The position numbers and the translations under genes are program-made. 64,000 nt of DNA, from the NCBI RefSeq assembly GCF_003052585.1, contig NZ_QASN01000014.1, positions 79,551 through 143,550 on the forward strand, read 5' to 3'. Source of the stretch: Pseudomonas mangrovi (GTDB taxonomy: Bacteria > Pseudomonadota > Gammaproteobacteria > Pseudomonadales > Pseudomonadaceae). This document shows positions 47,869 to 57,099 of the stretch, piece by piece. The notes under the pieces were generated by a model. That model searched no databases, was not told where the DNA came from, and worked only from the letters and a program-made list of their open reading frames with translations. Position 1 is the first letter of the stretch, and every line of letters begins with the position of its first letter.

Positions 47869-49554
47869 ATGCTCGGTTCGTTGCGGTTGCGTTCCAAGCT
47901 GATGCTGCTTGCTCTGGGTCCCATACTGCTGCTGGCGATTACCCTCAGTGGTGTTTCGCTCATACAGCTGCAACGTCTCGCAGATCAGCAGCAGCTGAGC
48001 ACCCGGGAGAGTCTCACCCGTGACCGCCGGGCCGAGCTCGAGAACTACGTGACCCTGGCGCGTAACGTGATCGCGCCGCTCTATGATGCGTCCGCCGATG
48101 GCGACATGGCTGCACGTGACGAGGCGATTCTGCTGCTCGAGCGACTGGCCTACGGTAAAGACGGCTATTTCTGGGCCTACGACGAGCAATCCGTCCGGGT
48201 CATGCACGGCAACACGCGCCAGAACATCGGCCAGAGCTATGCCGACTTCCGCGATCCCAACGGTGTCTACGCAATCCGTGATCTGGTGCGTGCCGCGCAG
48301 GATGGCAGTCACTACGTCAGCTACAGCTTCGAGGCCGTCAACATCTCCGAGCCTATCCCGAAGATCGGTTACGCCTGGTACCTGCCGAAATGGCGCCTGG
48401 CGATCGGCACCTCGCTCAACCTGGATGGTGTGGAGCGCGACGTGGCCCTGGCTCACGAGGATTTTCATGGCCGAATCAATGCGCTGCTGGCGGTGATGAT
48501 CGGCTCCACGGTCGTCCTCCTGGGGCTGATTTCACTGCTGGCGGTAATGTTCGGTCGGGCCCTGCTGCGTCCGCTGCTGCAGATCCGAGACAGCCTCGAC
48601 GATATGGCGGCCGGCGAAGGCGACCTTACCCGACGCCTGCCGGCAGGCGGGCGAGACGAGTTGGGCGAGCTGGCCGGTGCGTTCAACCGGTTCGTGGAAA
48701 AGATCCAGGCGCTGGTCCAACAGGTGGCGCAGACCAGTACCCAGATGGGCACGCTTGTGACGGCGGTTGACAGCCAGGCGCAGCGCTCGCAGCAGGCGAT
48801 GGATGCGCAGCGCCAGGAAACCGAACAGGTCGCTACTGCGATCAACGAGATGTCCGCTGCCGCCCATGAAGTGGCCATGAGCGCCCAGCGCGCCGCCGAG
48901 GCCGCGCGCGAAACCGACTGCCAGGGGCAGCAGGCCAGTCGGGTGGTGGGTGCCAGCGTCGAGCAGATCCACGCCTTGGTCGAGGAGTTGCGCAGCAGCG
49001 GCGCGGCGCTCGCCGGTCTGCAGCAGGACGTGCAGGGAATCGTCGGTGTGCTGGAAGTGATCCGCTCCATCGCCGATCAGACCAATCTGCTCGCCCTCAA
49101 CGCCGCCATCGAGGCGGCCCGCGCCGGCGAGGCGGGGCGTGGTTTCGCGGTGGTTGCCGACGAGGTGCGCGCGCTGGCCAGCCGCACCCAGCAGAGCACT
49201 GGCGAGATCCAGGCGATGATCGACCGGTTGCGCACGGCGACTAGCCAGACAGTCACGCTGATGCAGCGTGCCGGGGAGAAGGGCGAGAGCACCAGCGAGC
49301 AGGCCAGCGAGGCGGGCCGGGCACTGGACGTGATCGCCGAGCTGATCGGCACCATCAACTCGATGAACGCGCAGATCGCCAGCGCCGCCGAAGAACAGAC
49401 CGCGGTGGCCGAGGAGATCAACCGTAGCGTGCACCAGATCGCCGATGCGGTGGAGGGCGTGGCCGGCGACGCCCGTGAAGGTGCCCGAACTGCCCAGCAA
49501 CTACGCGGGTTGGGCGAGCGTCTGCAGACACTGGTCGGCCAGTTCCGCGTCTGA
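47869..49554 (+). CDS. Methyl-accepting chemotaxis protein with single Cache domain
   Basis: A 561-residue chemoreceptor. TM1 is at about 12-34, followed by a periplasmic sCache_2-type domain (about 40-200) with the typical [20 protein letters not shown] and [20 protein letters not shown] blocks, TM2 at about 203-228, a HAMP domain ([20 protein letters not shown]), and the signalling domain with the tip [20 protein letters not shown]. Family members bind small organic acids such as malate or propionate; the ligand cannot be told here. A GAAAGGAGAG ribosome site precedes the ATG. No che genes are adjacent. Confidence 0.93.
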   Translation: MLGSLRLRSKLMLLALGPILLLAITLSGVSLIQLQRLADQQQLSTRESLTRDRRAELENYVTLARNVIAPLYDASADGDMAARDEAILLLERLAYGKDGYFWAYDEQSVRVMHGNTRQNIGQSYADFRDPNGVYAIRDLVRAAQDGSHYVSYSFEAVNISEPIPKIGYAWYLPKWRLAIGTSLNLDGVERDVALAHEDFHGRINALLAVMIGSTVVLLGLISLLAVMFGRALLRPLLQIRDSLDDMAAGEGDLTRRLPAGGRDELGELAGAFNRFVEKIQALVQQVAQTSTQMGTLVTAVDSQAQRSQQAMDAQRQETEQVATAINEMSAAAHEVAMSAQRAAEAARETDCQGQQASRVVGASVEQIHALVEELRSSGAALAGLQQDVQGIVGVLEVIRSIADQTNLLALNAAIEAARAGEAGRGFAVVADEVRALASRTQQSTGEIQAMIDRLRTATSQTVTLMQRAGEKGESTSEQASEAGRALDVIAELIGTINSMNAQIASAAEEQTAVAEEINRSVHQIADAVEGVAGDAREGARTAQQLRGLGERLQTLVGQFRV

Positions 49555-49555
49555 T

Positions 49556-50404
49556 TCAGTCCGCGGTGGGCTCGCGTTCGCTGCGGAACAGCTGGCTGCC
49601 GCAGCGGCTGCAGAACGCGGCATTGGACTCGTGGTGGTCCTTGCCACAGCTGGGGCAGGGGTGCTCCAGTGTCTCCTGGCGCATCGCGTTGGCCAGCTCG
49701 GCGGTGAAGATGCCGGTCGGCACGGCGATGATCGAGTAGCCGGTGATCATGATCATCGTCGCCAGCGCCTTGCCCAGTACGGTGTGCGGCACCATGTCGC
49801 CGAAGCCGACGGTGGTCAGGGTCACCACCGCCCAGTAGATGCTCATCGGGATGCTGGTGAAGCCATTCTCCGGCCCTTCGATGACGTACATCAGCGCGCC
49901 GTAGATGATCACCAGTGTGGTCACGGTGAACAGAAATACCACGATCTTCTGCTTGCTGCCGCGCAGTGCCACCAGCAGGAAGTTGGCCTGGCTCAGGTAC
50001 GGCGTTAGCTTGAGCACGCGGAAGATGCGCAGCATGCGCACCACGCGGATCACCAGCAGAAACTGGGCTTCAGGCAGTAGCAGCGCAGCGAAGGCCGGCA
50101 GCACCGAGAGCAGATCGACCGCACCGTAGAAGCTGAAAATGTATTTGCGCGGCTCCGGGTGGCAGTAGATGCGTAGCGCGTATTCCAGTGCGAACAGGGT
50201 GGTGAAGCCCCATTCCAGAGCGGTGAACAGCTCGCCATAGCGAAGATTTACCGCCGCCACGCTGTCGAGCATTACCACCAGCAGGCTGGCCATGATCACC
50301 AGCAACAGCAGGGTGTCGAAGCGCTTTCCGGCGGGCGTGTTGGTGAAGAAGATGATGATGTAGAGGCGTTCGCGCCAGGGCATGCCCTTGAAGGAGTCGT
50401 CCAT
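49556..50404 (-). CDS. Voltage-gated-type potassium channel with C-terminal zinc ribbon
   Basis: A 282-residue ion channel with about six membrane spans: an S1-S4-like sensor (S4 arginines in LLVIRVVRMLRIFRVLKLTP near 115-135) and a pore domain with the K+ selectivity filter in VVTLTTVGFGDMVPHT near 190. After S6 (MITGYSIIAVPTGIFTAELA) comes a short tail with four cysteines, CPSCGKDHHESNAAFCSRCG, a zinc-ribbon pattern not usual in such channels. The ATG at 50404 gives MDDSFKGMPWRERLYIIIFF; upstream codons do not fit. Convergent with the chemoreceptor, with 1 nt between stops. Confidence 0.9.
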   Translation of the reverse strand: MDDSFKGMPWRERLYIIIFFTNTPAGKRFDTLLLLVIMASLLVVMLDSVAAVNLRYGELFTALEWGFTTLFALEYALRIYCHPEPRKYIFSFYGAVDLLSVLPAFAALLLPEAQFLLVIRVVRMLRIFRVLKLTPYLSQANFLLVALRGSKQKIVVFLFTVTTLVIIYGALMYVIEGPENGFTSIPMSIYWAVVTLTTVGFGDMVPHTVLGKALATMIMITGYSIIAVPTGIFTAELANAMRQETLEHPCPSCGKDHHESNAAFCSRCGSQLFRSEREPTAD

Positions 50405-50580
50405 TGTGGTCCGGGTCGAATGTCGTGAAAGGGGGGCGAAGCCTTGGTCTCGCAGCCTGGCCGAAGGTTCGCCGTGGTCAGTCGGTGCTGCGCTGAGCAA
50501 AGAGGTTTCCAGCCGGGGAGTCTGTTGAGCTTTGCACGCCGGCGTCAACCGTTTGCCGGCGGCTGACCGCTGCGCCTTGG

Positions 50581-51474
50581 CTACCTGGCGGCCTGCAGGG
50601 GCACCGATTTGAGCCAGCCGCGCATGTCCATGAACAGCGAGCGCTCAGGTGTCTGCGCGAGCAAACGGCCGCGTTCGACGAAGCGTCCACCGCCCAATTG
50701 ATAACGCAACGTGGTTTCGCTGCTGTTGCTGGCGGCGAAGTGCCCGGTCTGCATATCCAGCAAAAGTACCTGCAGCATCTCGCGCAGCCCGCCGTGCAGT
50801 ACCTGACGATAGGCAGCGGCATCGTTGGCGAGCCAGGGCTGCAGCCCCAGGTTGGCGGTGGAATCGAGTGGCCAGGGTGCTGCGTCGATCACCTCGATGC
50901 GGCCGCGATAGAGCACTTCGTGGCCAAACAGCAGGCTGATTTCGGTGACCAGATGCAGACGGTCGAGTTCGTCACCGAAAATCGCCTGGGGTTCGAAGCG
51001 CAGACGATACGGGCTTTCGGGTTGCGCTGCGCCCAGATCACCGGCAGCCAGTTCCGCCTGCAGGGTCTGGGTGAACCAGAAATCGAGTCCTTGTGCTGCG
51101 ATGGCCTGGCGCAAGGGAGCGACCAGGTCGGCCGCCTGCCGGTCCGTTTCAGCCTGGATGCGCGACGCGTTGATCTGTGCCACCAGCAAGCTACCGATCA
51201 GCGCCCCAGCAACCCCTGCACCGGGCCCTGCGACGCCGGCCTGGCCACCAATGCGTCCTGCCTCGCTGGCGCCCTGGCCGCCGGCGAGCATCGCCTGGGC
51301 ATCGCCAGGTACACGGGCTTGCGCCAAGCGTTCAATGCTGGTGTCGACGTCGATGGCGTAACCCTGCTGCTGCAGCAGCGGCAGCAGATCCTGGGTGACC
51401 TGAGGCTGCAGGGCCGGCGGGCTGGCACAGCCGGCCAGCACCAGCAGCACGCCGGCGAACAGCGCGCGGCTCAC
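50581..51474 (-). CDS. Lipoprotein with glycine-zipper segment, unknown function
   Basis: A 297-residue predicted lipoprotein: a short signal with lipobox LVLAGC (Cys about 16) after MSRALFAGVLLVLAGCASPP. Residues about 70-105 form a Gly/Ala-rich hydrophobic stretch (GGQAGVAGPGAGVAGALIGS), like glycine-zipper segments that insert into or pack at membranes. The rest is a mixed domain I do not recognise. It starts at GTG 51474, overlapping the stop of the preceding lipoprotein gene by 4 nt (GTGA), so the two are made together, probably as partners at the cell envelope. Confidence 0.78.
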   Translation of the reverse strand: MSRALFAGVLLVLAGCASPPALQPQVTQDLLPLLQQQGYAIDVDTSIERLAQARVPGDAQAMLAGGQGASEAGRIGGQAGVAGPGAGVAGALIGSLLVAQINASRIQAETDRQAADLVAPLRQAIAAQGLDFWFTQTLQAELAAGDLGAAQPESPYRLRFEPQAIFGDELDRLHLVTEISLLFGHEVLYRGRIEVIDAAPWPLDSTANLGLQPWLANDAAAYRQVLHGGLREMLQVLLLDMQTGHFAASNSSETTLRYQLGGGRFVERGRLLAQTPERSLFMDMRGWLKSVPLQAAR

Positions 51475-52187
51475 GGGTGCTGGGCGCTGATCAGCGGCCT
51501 GCGGAAGGGGCTGATCATCTGCTGTTCGGTGCTGTCGAGCAGTTGATAGAAGGCATTGGTCAGGTTGGGAAAATCCGGTCCTTCGTCCCATTCACCTTCG
51601 GCGGCTCGCGATGCCGCAATCGGCTGGTAGTGCAGCAGGCGGTTGTCATCCAGGTCGATCACCTGGGCCAGGCCACCGATCTGGGCGACAGGGTCGCTGG
51701 TGGGGATCATCGAGTAGTAGCTGCGCACGGTGCCAACCTGGCTCAGGGAAACCAGCACCAGTTTATCGATCTGATGTTGCTGCTTGAGCGCGCGGTAGTC
51801 CTGGCCGGCGTAACCCAGGCCGGCCTTGTGCCTGGGCAGCTGCGCAGGCAGCACCGGCTGCTCGATGACCCTGGCGTTGTAGCCACGCGAGTTGAGCTCC
51901 TCGGCGATCTGCTTGGGTACGTCGCGAAAACTGGCGACGTCCCAGGTATCGACCTTGCGCTTGAGGCCGGCCGCCATGCTGTTGTTGAAGGCCAGGTCGA
52001 GTAGCCCCTGGTTGCCGACCATGCTCACGAACGGCCTGGGTGGCTCGACGTAGGCAATGCCGATCACTTCGTCGCGTTCGTTCCAGAGTGCGTTGTCGAG
52101 TTCGAGCGGTTGCTGGGCCTTCGAGGCGCAGCCGCCGAGAACGGCGGCCAGGGCGAGCAGAACGAGGTGCAGACGCAGGTACTTCAC
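51471..52187 (-). CDS. Lipoprotein, partner of the glycine-zipper lipoprotein
   Basis: A 238-residue predicted lipoprotein with signal MKYLRLHLVLLALAAVLGGC and lipobox LGGC (Cys20), followed by CASKAQ; the residue after Cys is Ala, favouring outer-membrane sorting. The mature part (about 40-230) is mixed alpha/beta, with QIDKLVLVSLSQVGTVRSYY and GLAQVIDLDDNRLLHYQP; I do not recognise a family. The gene is the first of a two-lipoprotein operon, is divergent from hrpA, and has its ribosome site AAGGAATTGACTC. Confidence 0.78.
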   Translation of the reverse strand: MKYLRLHLVLLALAAVLGGCASKAQQPLELDNALWNERDEVIGIAYVEPPRPFVSMVGNQGLLDLAFNNSMAAGLKRKVDTWDVASFRDVPKQIAEELNSRGYNARVIEQPVLPAQLPRHKAGLGYAGQDYRALKQQHQIDKLVLVSLSQVGTVRSYYSMIPTSDPVAQIGGLAQVIDLDDNRLLHYQPIAASRAAEGEWDEGPDFPNLTNAFYQLLDSTEQQMISPFRRPLISAQHP

Positions 52188-52400
52188 GAGTCAATTCCTT
52201 TTGCAGATTTGCGAAAGGCCGCGATTCTAGGGACGTCCGTGCCGTCAGGCCATGACCGCGCGGCGGACAGCACCACCGATATGCTTTTTTGCGAACCGTG
52301 GCGCAAATCGTCTGGGGCTACGCAAGCCGGTACGGGTTTGCCGAGCGGGCATGCAAATCTGCGACAATCGCGACCTTTGCGCATTGCCCCAAGGCTGTAC

Positions 52401-55400
52401 ATGAACGACGCGACGCCCGATCTCGACACCCTGCAGAAGAATATCGACCAGGCCATGCTTGCCGACCGGCATCGTCTGCGCCGGCAACTGCATGAGCTGC
52501 GCAAACAGGCACAGCCGGATCCGGCGAAGCTTGCGCAGTGGCTGGCGCGCTTCGAGCAGTCCTGCGCCAGGGCCGCTGCGCGTCGGCAGAGCATTCCGCT
52601 CATCCGTTATGACGACGCCCTGCCGATCGCCGCCAAGCGCGAGGAGATCAAGGCCGCGCTTCAGAAGCACCAGGTGCTGGTGATCGCCGGCGAAACCGGG
52701 TCCGGCAAGACCACCCAGTTGCCGAAAATCTGCCTGGAGCTGGGCCGTGGTGTGCACGGCCTGATCGGCCACACCCAGCCGCGCCGTCTGGCCGCGCGCA
52801 GCGTGGCGACCCGCGTGGCGGAGGAAATCGGCACGCCGCTGGGCGAGCTGGTCGGCTATCAGGTGCGCTTCGAGGACCAGAGCAAGGACAGCTCGCTGAT
52901 CAAGCTGATGACCGACGGCATCCTGCTGGCCGAGACCCAGCATGATCGCTACCTGGAAAAGTACGACACCCTGATCATCGACGAGGCCCACGAGCGCTCG
53001 CTGAACATCGATTTCCTGCTCGGCTACCTGAAGACCCTGCTGCCGCGCCGCCCCGACCTGAAGCTGATCATCACCTCGGCGACCATCGACCTCGAACGTT
53101 TCAGCAAGCACTTCGGCGGTGATGGCCGGCCCGATGCGCCCATCATCGAGGTCTCCGGGCGCACCTATCCGGTGGACACCTGGTATCGCCCGCTGGCTGC
53201 CGAGGTCGACGAGGAGGGTGAGCGTCTGCTGGATGACCTGAGCGTCGACCAGGGCATCCTCGCCGCACTGGAAGAGATCGAGGCGTTCGAGCGGTCCGAG
53301 GGCAAGCGCCCCGGCGACGTGCTGGTGTTTCTGCCCGGCGAGCGCGAGATTCGCGAGGCGGCGGAGGTACTGCGCAAGGCCAATCTGCGTTTTACCGAAG
53401 TGCTGCCGCTGTACGCCCGACTGACCCCGGCCGAGCAGCAGAAGATCTTCCAGCCGCGCCCGGCGCGCAAGATAGTGCTGGCGACCAACGTCGCCGAGAC
53501 CTCGCTGACGGTGCCGGGCATCCGCTACGTGATCGATTCGGGCACCGCGCGGATCAGCCGCTACAGCTACCGCTCCAAGGTGCAGCGCCTGCCCATCGAG
53601 GCGGTGTCCCAGGCCAGCGCCAACCAGCGCAAGGGCCGCTGCGGCCGGGTCGAGCCGGGCATCTGCATCCGGCTGTACAGCGAGGAGGATTTCCTCGGTC
53701 GTCCCGAGTTCACCGATCCGGAGATCCTGCGCACCAACCTGGCCGCAGTGATCCTGCAGATGCTGCATCTGCGCCTGGGCAATATCGAAGACTTTCCGTT
53801 CATCGAACCACCGGATGGCAAGGCCATCAGCGATGGCTTCACCCTGTTGCAGGAACTGTCGGCGGTCAACCGCGAGAGCCAGCTGACGCCGCTGGGTCGC
53901 CAGCTGGCGCGTCTGCCGATCGATCCGCGGCTGGCGCGCATGGTCCTGGAAGGGGCGGCGCTGGGGAGTCTCGACGAGGTGCTGATCGTCGCCAGCGCGC
54001 TCTCGGTGCAGGACCCGCGCGAACGGCCGATGGATCGCCAGCAGGCGGCCGATCAGGCGCACGCGCAGTGGAAGGACGTCGACTCGGACTTTGCCGCGCT
54101 GATCAATCTCTGGCGCGGCTTCGAGGAGAAGCGCCAGGAGCTCGGTGCGAACCCGCTGCGCAGTTGGTGCAAGAAGAATTTCCTCAACTACATGCGCCTG
54201 CGCGAGTGGCGCGACGCGCACCGGCAACTGGTGCTGATCACCCGCGAGCTGCAATTGGACTATGGCAAAGGCCGTAGGGTGGACAACGCCGCAGGCTTGT
54301 CCACCAAGGTGGATGGCTCCGGCCATCCACCCTACAAAGGCAACCGCACCACCGCGCAACAGGCCAAGCCCACCACCGATACCAAAGTCAACGTCATCGT
54401 CCGCGAGCAGGCCGAGGCCAGCGAGGCGGCCCGGCGTGCCCAGGGCTACGCGGCGGTGCACAAGGCGATCCTCTCCGGCCTGCTCAGCCAGATCGGCCAG
54501 AAGACCGAGGAGGGCGACTACCTGGGCGCGCGTCAGCGGCGTTTCTGGGTTCACCCCGCCTCGGTGATCGGGCGCAAGAAGCCGCAGTGGGTGATGGCCG
54601 CCGAACTGGTGGAAACCACCAAGCTGTTCGCGCGCATGGTGGCGAAGATCGAACCGGACTGGATCGAACCGCTGGCCGGGCACCTGATCAAGAAGAACCA
54701 CTTCGAGCCGCACTGGGAGAAGAAGCGCGGCCAGGTGGTGGCGTTCGAGCAGGTCACGCTCTACGGCCTGATCGTGGTCGGTCGGCGGCCGGTTCACTAC
54801 GGCCCGGTCGACCCGGTCGCGTCGCGCGAGCTGTTCATCCGCGAGGGCCTGGTGCGTGGCGAGATCAACAGTCGTGCCCGCTGCCTCGCTGCCAACCGCC
54901 AGTTGCTCGAGCGCCTCGACGAGCTGGAAGCCAAGTCGCGTCGGCGCGACATCCTCGCCGACGAGGAAACCCTGTTCGGCTACTACGACGCGCGGCTGCC
55001 GGCGGATATCTGCCAGGCCGCGAGCTTCGAGAGCTGGTACAGGCGCGAAGGCGAGAAGACCCCGCAGCTGCTGATCATGCGCGAGGAGGATGTGCTCGCC
55101 CGCGACGCCAGCGAGGTGACGGCGGCGCAGTACCCCGACCAGTTGCAACTGGGCGAGCTGCAACTGCCGCTGAGCTATCACTTCGAGCCGGGCCACCCGC
55201 GTGATGGCGTCACCCTGCGGGTACCGGCGCCGCTGTTGCCGCAGCTGCCCGCCGAGCGCCTGGACTGGCTGGTGCCGGGGCTGATCGAGACCAAGGCCAT
55301 CGCGCTGGTTCGCAACCTGCCCAAGGCGCTGCGCAAGAACTTCGTGCCGGTACCGGACTTCGTTGGCGCGGCGCTGGCGCGGATCGTCTTCGCCCAGGGC

Positions 55401-56498
55401 TCGCTGATCGAATCCCTGGGCCGCGAGCTGACACGAATGACCGGCGTGCGGGTCTCCGAGGAAGCCTGGGGCGAGGCTGCCGCAGGGCTCGACAGCCATC
55501 TGAAGATGAACCTGGAAGTGGTGGATGCGCGCGGCAAGTTCCTCGGCGAAGGCCGCGATCTGGCTGAGCTCTGTGCCCGCTTTGCCGAGGCCAGCCAGGC
55601 CGCGCTGGCCATCCCGCAGCAGAAGCAGGAGCACAAGCCGCTCGAGGCCAAGGCTTTCGCCGAAGTTGCGCAGAAGACCCAGCAGAAGATTGCCGGCCTT
55701 TCCATGACGGTATTCCCGGCGCTGGTGGAGGAGGGTGGTGAAGTCAGCGAAGAGCGCTTCGCGACCCAGGCCGAAGCCGACTTCCAGCACCGCCGCGCAT
55801 TGCAGCGTCTGCTCCTGCAGCAGCTGGCCGACCAGGCGAAGTTCCTGCGTGGCAAGCTGCCGGGGCTGACCGAGCTGGGGCTGCTCTATCGTGAGCTGGG
55901 CCGTCCCGAGGCGCTGGTCGAGGACATCCTGCTGGCCAGCCTGGATGCCTGCATCCTCGAGGGCGAGCCGAACCTGCCGCGTGACGGTGCCGGCCTGGCT
56001 GCGCTGGCCGAACGCAAGCGTGGCGACTGGACGGCCCAGGCCGAGCGGATTGCCCGCGTGGTGCTGGAGATCCTCAAGCTGGCCCACGGCCTGCACAAGC
56101 GCTTCAAGGGCAAGATCGACCTGGCCCAGGCGATGGCGCTCAACGACATCAAGCAGCAGCTGGCGAACCTGGTCTACCCGGGCTTCGTGCGCGAGACGCC
56201 GGGTGAGTGGCTGAAGGAAATCCCGCGTTATCTCAAGGCCATCGAACAGCGCTTCGACAAAATCGGCGCGCAGCTGCAGCGCGACCGCGTCTGGACCGGC
56301 GAGCTGGCCGCCGCCTGGCAGCAGTACCAGACCCGCCTGGCCAAGCACGCCCAGGAAGGCAAGCGCGACCCGCAGCTGTTGTTGTACCGCTGGATGCTCG
56401 AGGAATACCGCGTTTCGCTGTTTGCCCAGCAACTCGGGACGAAGATGGCGGTTTCCGACAAGCGCCTGGCCAAGCAGTGGAGTGCGGTGGAGGGCTGA
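52401..56498 (+). CDS. hrpA: DEAH-box RNA helicase HrpA (with in-frame repeat insertion)
   Basis: A large 3'-5' RNA helicase that resolves stalled ribosomes in E. coli. The 1365-residue product has Walker A VIAGETGSGKTTQLPKICLE near 94, the DEAH box IIDEAHERSLNIDFL near 193, SATID, motif VI (QRKGRCGRVEPG) near 408, HA2 and OB regions, and the long DUF3418 C-terminal part. Residues about 625-650 (KGRRVDNAAGLSTKV and following) are encoded by a palindromic intergenic-type repeat (54274-54335) inserted without breaking the frame; homologues have a much shorter loop here. That explains part of its length over the usual 1300. Confidence 0.95.
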   Translation: MNDATPDLDTLQKNIDQAMLADRHRLRRQLHELRKQAQPDPAKLAQWLARFEQSCARAAARRQSIPLIRYDDALPIAAKREEIKAALQKHQVLVIAGETGSGKTTQLPKICLELGRGVHGLIGHTQPRRLAARSVATRVAEEIGTPLGELVGYQVRFEDQSKDSSLIKLMTDGILLAETQHDRYLEKYDTLIIDEAHERSLNIDFLLGYLKTLLPRRPDLKLIITSATIDLERFSKHFGGDGRPDAPIIEVSGRTYPVDTWYRPLAAEVDEEGERLLDDLSVDQGILAALEEIEAFERSEGKRPGDVLVFLPGEREIREAAEVLRKANLRFTEVLPLYARLTPAEQQKIFQPRPARKIVLATNVAETSLTVPGIRYVIDSGTARISRYSYRSKVQRLPIEAVSQASANQRKGRCGRVEPGICIRLYSEEDFLGRPEFTDPEILRTNLAAVILQMLHLRLGNIEDFPFIEPPDGKAISDGFTLLQELSAVNRESQLTPLGRQLARLPIDPRLARMVLEGAALGSLDEVLIVASALSVQDPRERPMDRQQAADQAHAQWKDVDSDFAALINLWRGFEEKRQELGANPLRSWCKKNFLNYMRLREWRDAHRQLVLITRELQLDYGKGRRVDNAAGLSTKVDGSGHPPYKGNRTTAQQAKPTTDTKVNVIVREQAEASEAARRAQGYAAVHKAILSGLLSQIGQKTEEGDYLGARQRRFWVHPASVIGRKKPQWVMAAELVETTKLFARMVAKIEPDWIEPLAGHLIKKNHFEPHWEKKRGQVVAFEQVTLYGLIVVGRRPVHYGPVDPVASRELFIREGLVRGEINSRARCLAANRQLLERLDELEAKSRRRDILADEETLFGYYDARLPADICQAASFESWYRREGEKTPQLLIMREEDVLARDASEVTAAQYPDQLQLGELQLPLSYHFEPGHPRDGVTLRVPAPLLPQLPAERLDWLVPGLIETKAIALVRNLPKALRKNFVPVPDFVGAALARIVFAQGSLIESLGRELTRMTGVRVSEEAWGEAAAGLDSHLKMNLEVVDARGKFLGEGRDLAELCARFAEASQAALAIPQQKQEHKPLEAKAFAEVAQKTQQKIAGLSMTVFPALVEEGGEVSEERFATQAEADFQHRRALQRLLLQQLADQAKFLRGKLPGLTELGLLYRELGRPEALVEDILLASLDACILEGEPNLPRDGAGLAALAERKRGDWTAQAERIARVVLEILKLAHGLHKRFKGKIDLAQAMALNDIKQQLANLVYPGFVRETPGEWLKEIPRYLKAIEQRFDKIGAQLQRDRVWTGELAAAWQQYQTRLAKHAQEGKRDPQLLLYRWMLEEYRVSLFAQQLGTKMAVSDKRLAKQWSAVEG
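54274..54335. repeat. Palindromic repeat inside hrpA
   Basis: Outer arms GTAGGGTGGA (54274-54283) and TCCACCCTAC (54326-54335) enclose two hairpins: GGTGGACAA/TTGTCCACC (54278-54286, 54297-54305) and GGTGGATGGC/GCCATCCACC (54308-54317, 54322-54331). This GTAGGGTGGA...TCCACCCTAC form is a known style of intergenic repeat in pseudomonads. Here it is translated. Confidence 0.88.
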
Positions 56499-56532
56499 AG
56501 CACCTCTGTCGAGCGTGGGGCTCGGGCCGGGC

Positions 56533-57099
56533 CTAGCAGGCGGGACTGAGTCGAGCCGGACCGAGTCGCTTGCGCAGGTACACCCGCGCCAGACCCCGTT
56601 CGGTTCGGCGTGCGAATTCTTCGTAGCCGATCCGGGCGTAGAGGGCGCGGTTCTCCAGCATCTTCTCGTGGGTGTAGAGATAGATGGCGTCGTAGCCTGC
56701 GGCGCGAGCGCGCTGTTCGGCCAATTGCAGAAGCCTCCTGCCAATACCTGAACCCTGCGCCGCCGGGCTTACTGCGACGTTGTCGAGCAGGAAGCCTTCT
56801 TCCGTACGCTTCAGCACCACAACGCCGCACAGCGACTGATCTGCCAGTGCAACAAAGACCTCATGCCGGCGAATGACTTCCTTGTAGTCCTGCAGCATGG
56901 GCGCCGGCATGCGTCCGAGGCGTGCGCGATAGTGCTCGTAGGCAGCCGTCACACAATGCGTAACGGCGCCGACGTCAGCCTCGGTAGCGGGGCGCAGGAC
57001 GGTTTCTGCGGTGCTCGTCGATGGGCGGCGAAGTCCCGGCGCGACAGGGCCGCTGCCAGGTGCGGCGGGCTGAGCGCAGCTCGCCGGTCTGCGGTTCAT
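56533..57099 (-). CDS. GNAT-family N-acetyltransferase
   Basis: A 188-residue protein with a GNAT domain from about residue 34: VLRPATEADVGAVTHCVTAA, then FLLDNVAVSPAAQGSGIGRR with the acetyl-CoA loop QGSGIGRRLL, and YLYTHEKMLENRALYARIGY. The first 33 residues are Pro/Ser/Arg-rich and unlike the domain. The ATG (57099) overlaps the stop of the upstream kinase-like gene (ATGA) and lacks its own ribosome site, so translation is coupled. The substrate, protein or small molecule, is unknown; coupling suggests it works with, or protects from, the upstream product. Confidence 0.87.
   Translation of the reverse strand: MNRRPASCAQPAAPGSGPVAPGLRRPSTSTAETVLRPATEADVGAVTHCVTAAYEHYRARLGRMPAPMLQDYKEVIRRHEVFVALADQSLCGVVVLKRTEEGFLLDNVAVSPAAQGSGIGRRLLQLAEQRARAAGYDAIYLYTHEKMLENRALYARIGYEEFARRTERGLARVYLRKRLGPARLSPAC

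Noticed and set aside
52245..56744. 1499-codon open frame antisense to hrpA
   Set aside because: It is the mirror of a high-GC coding frame: no ribosome site, no domain, and composition (Gln, Arg, Leu runs) typical of a shadow frame.
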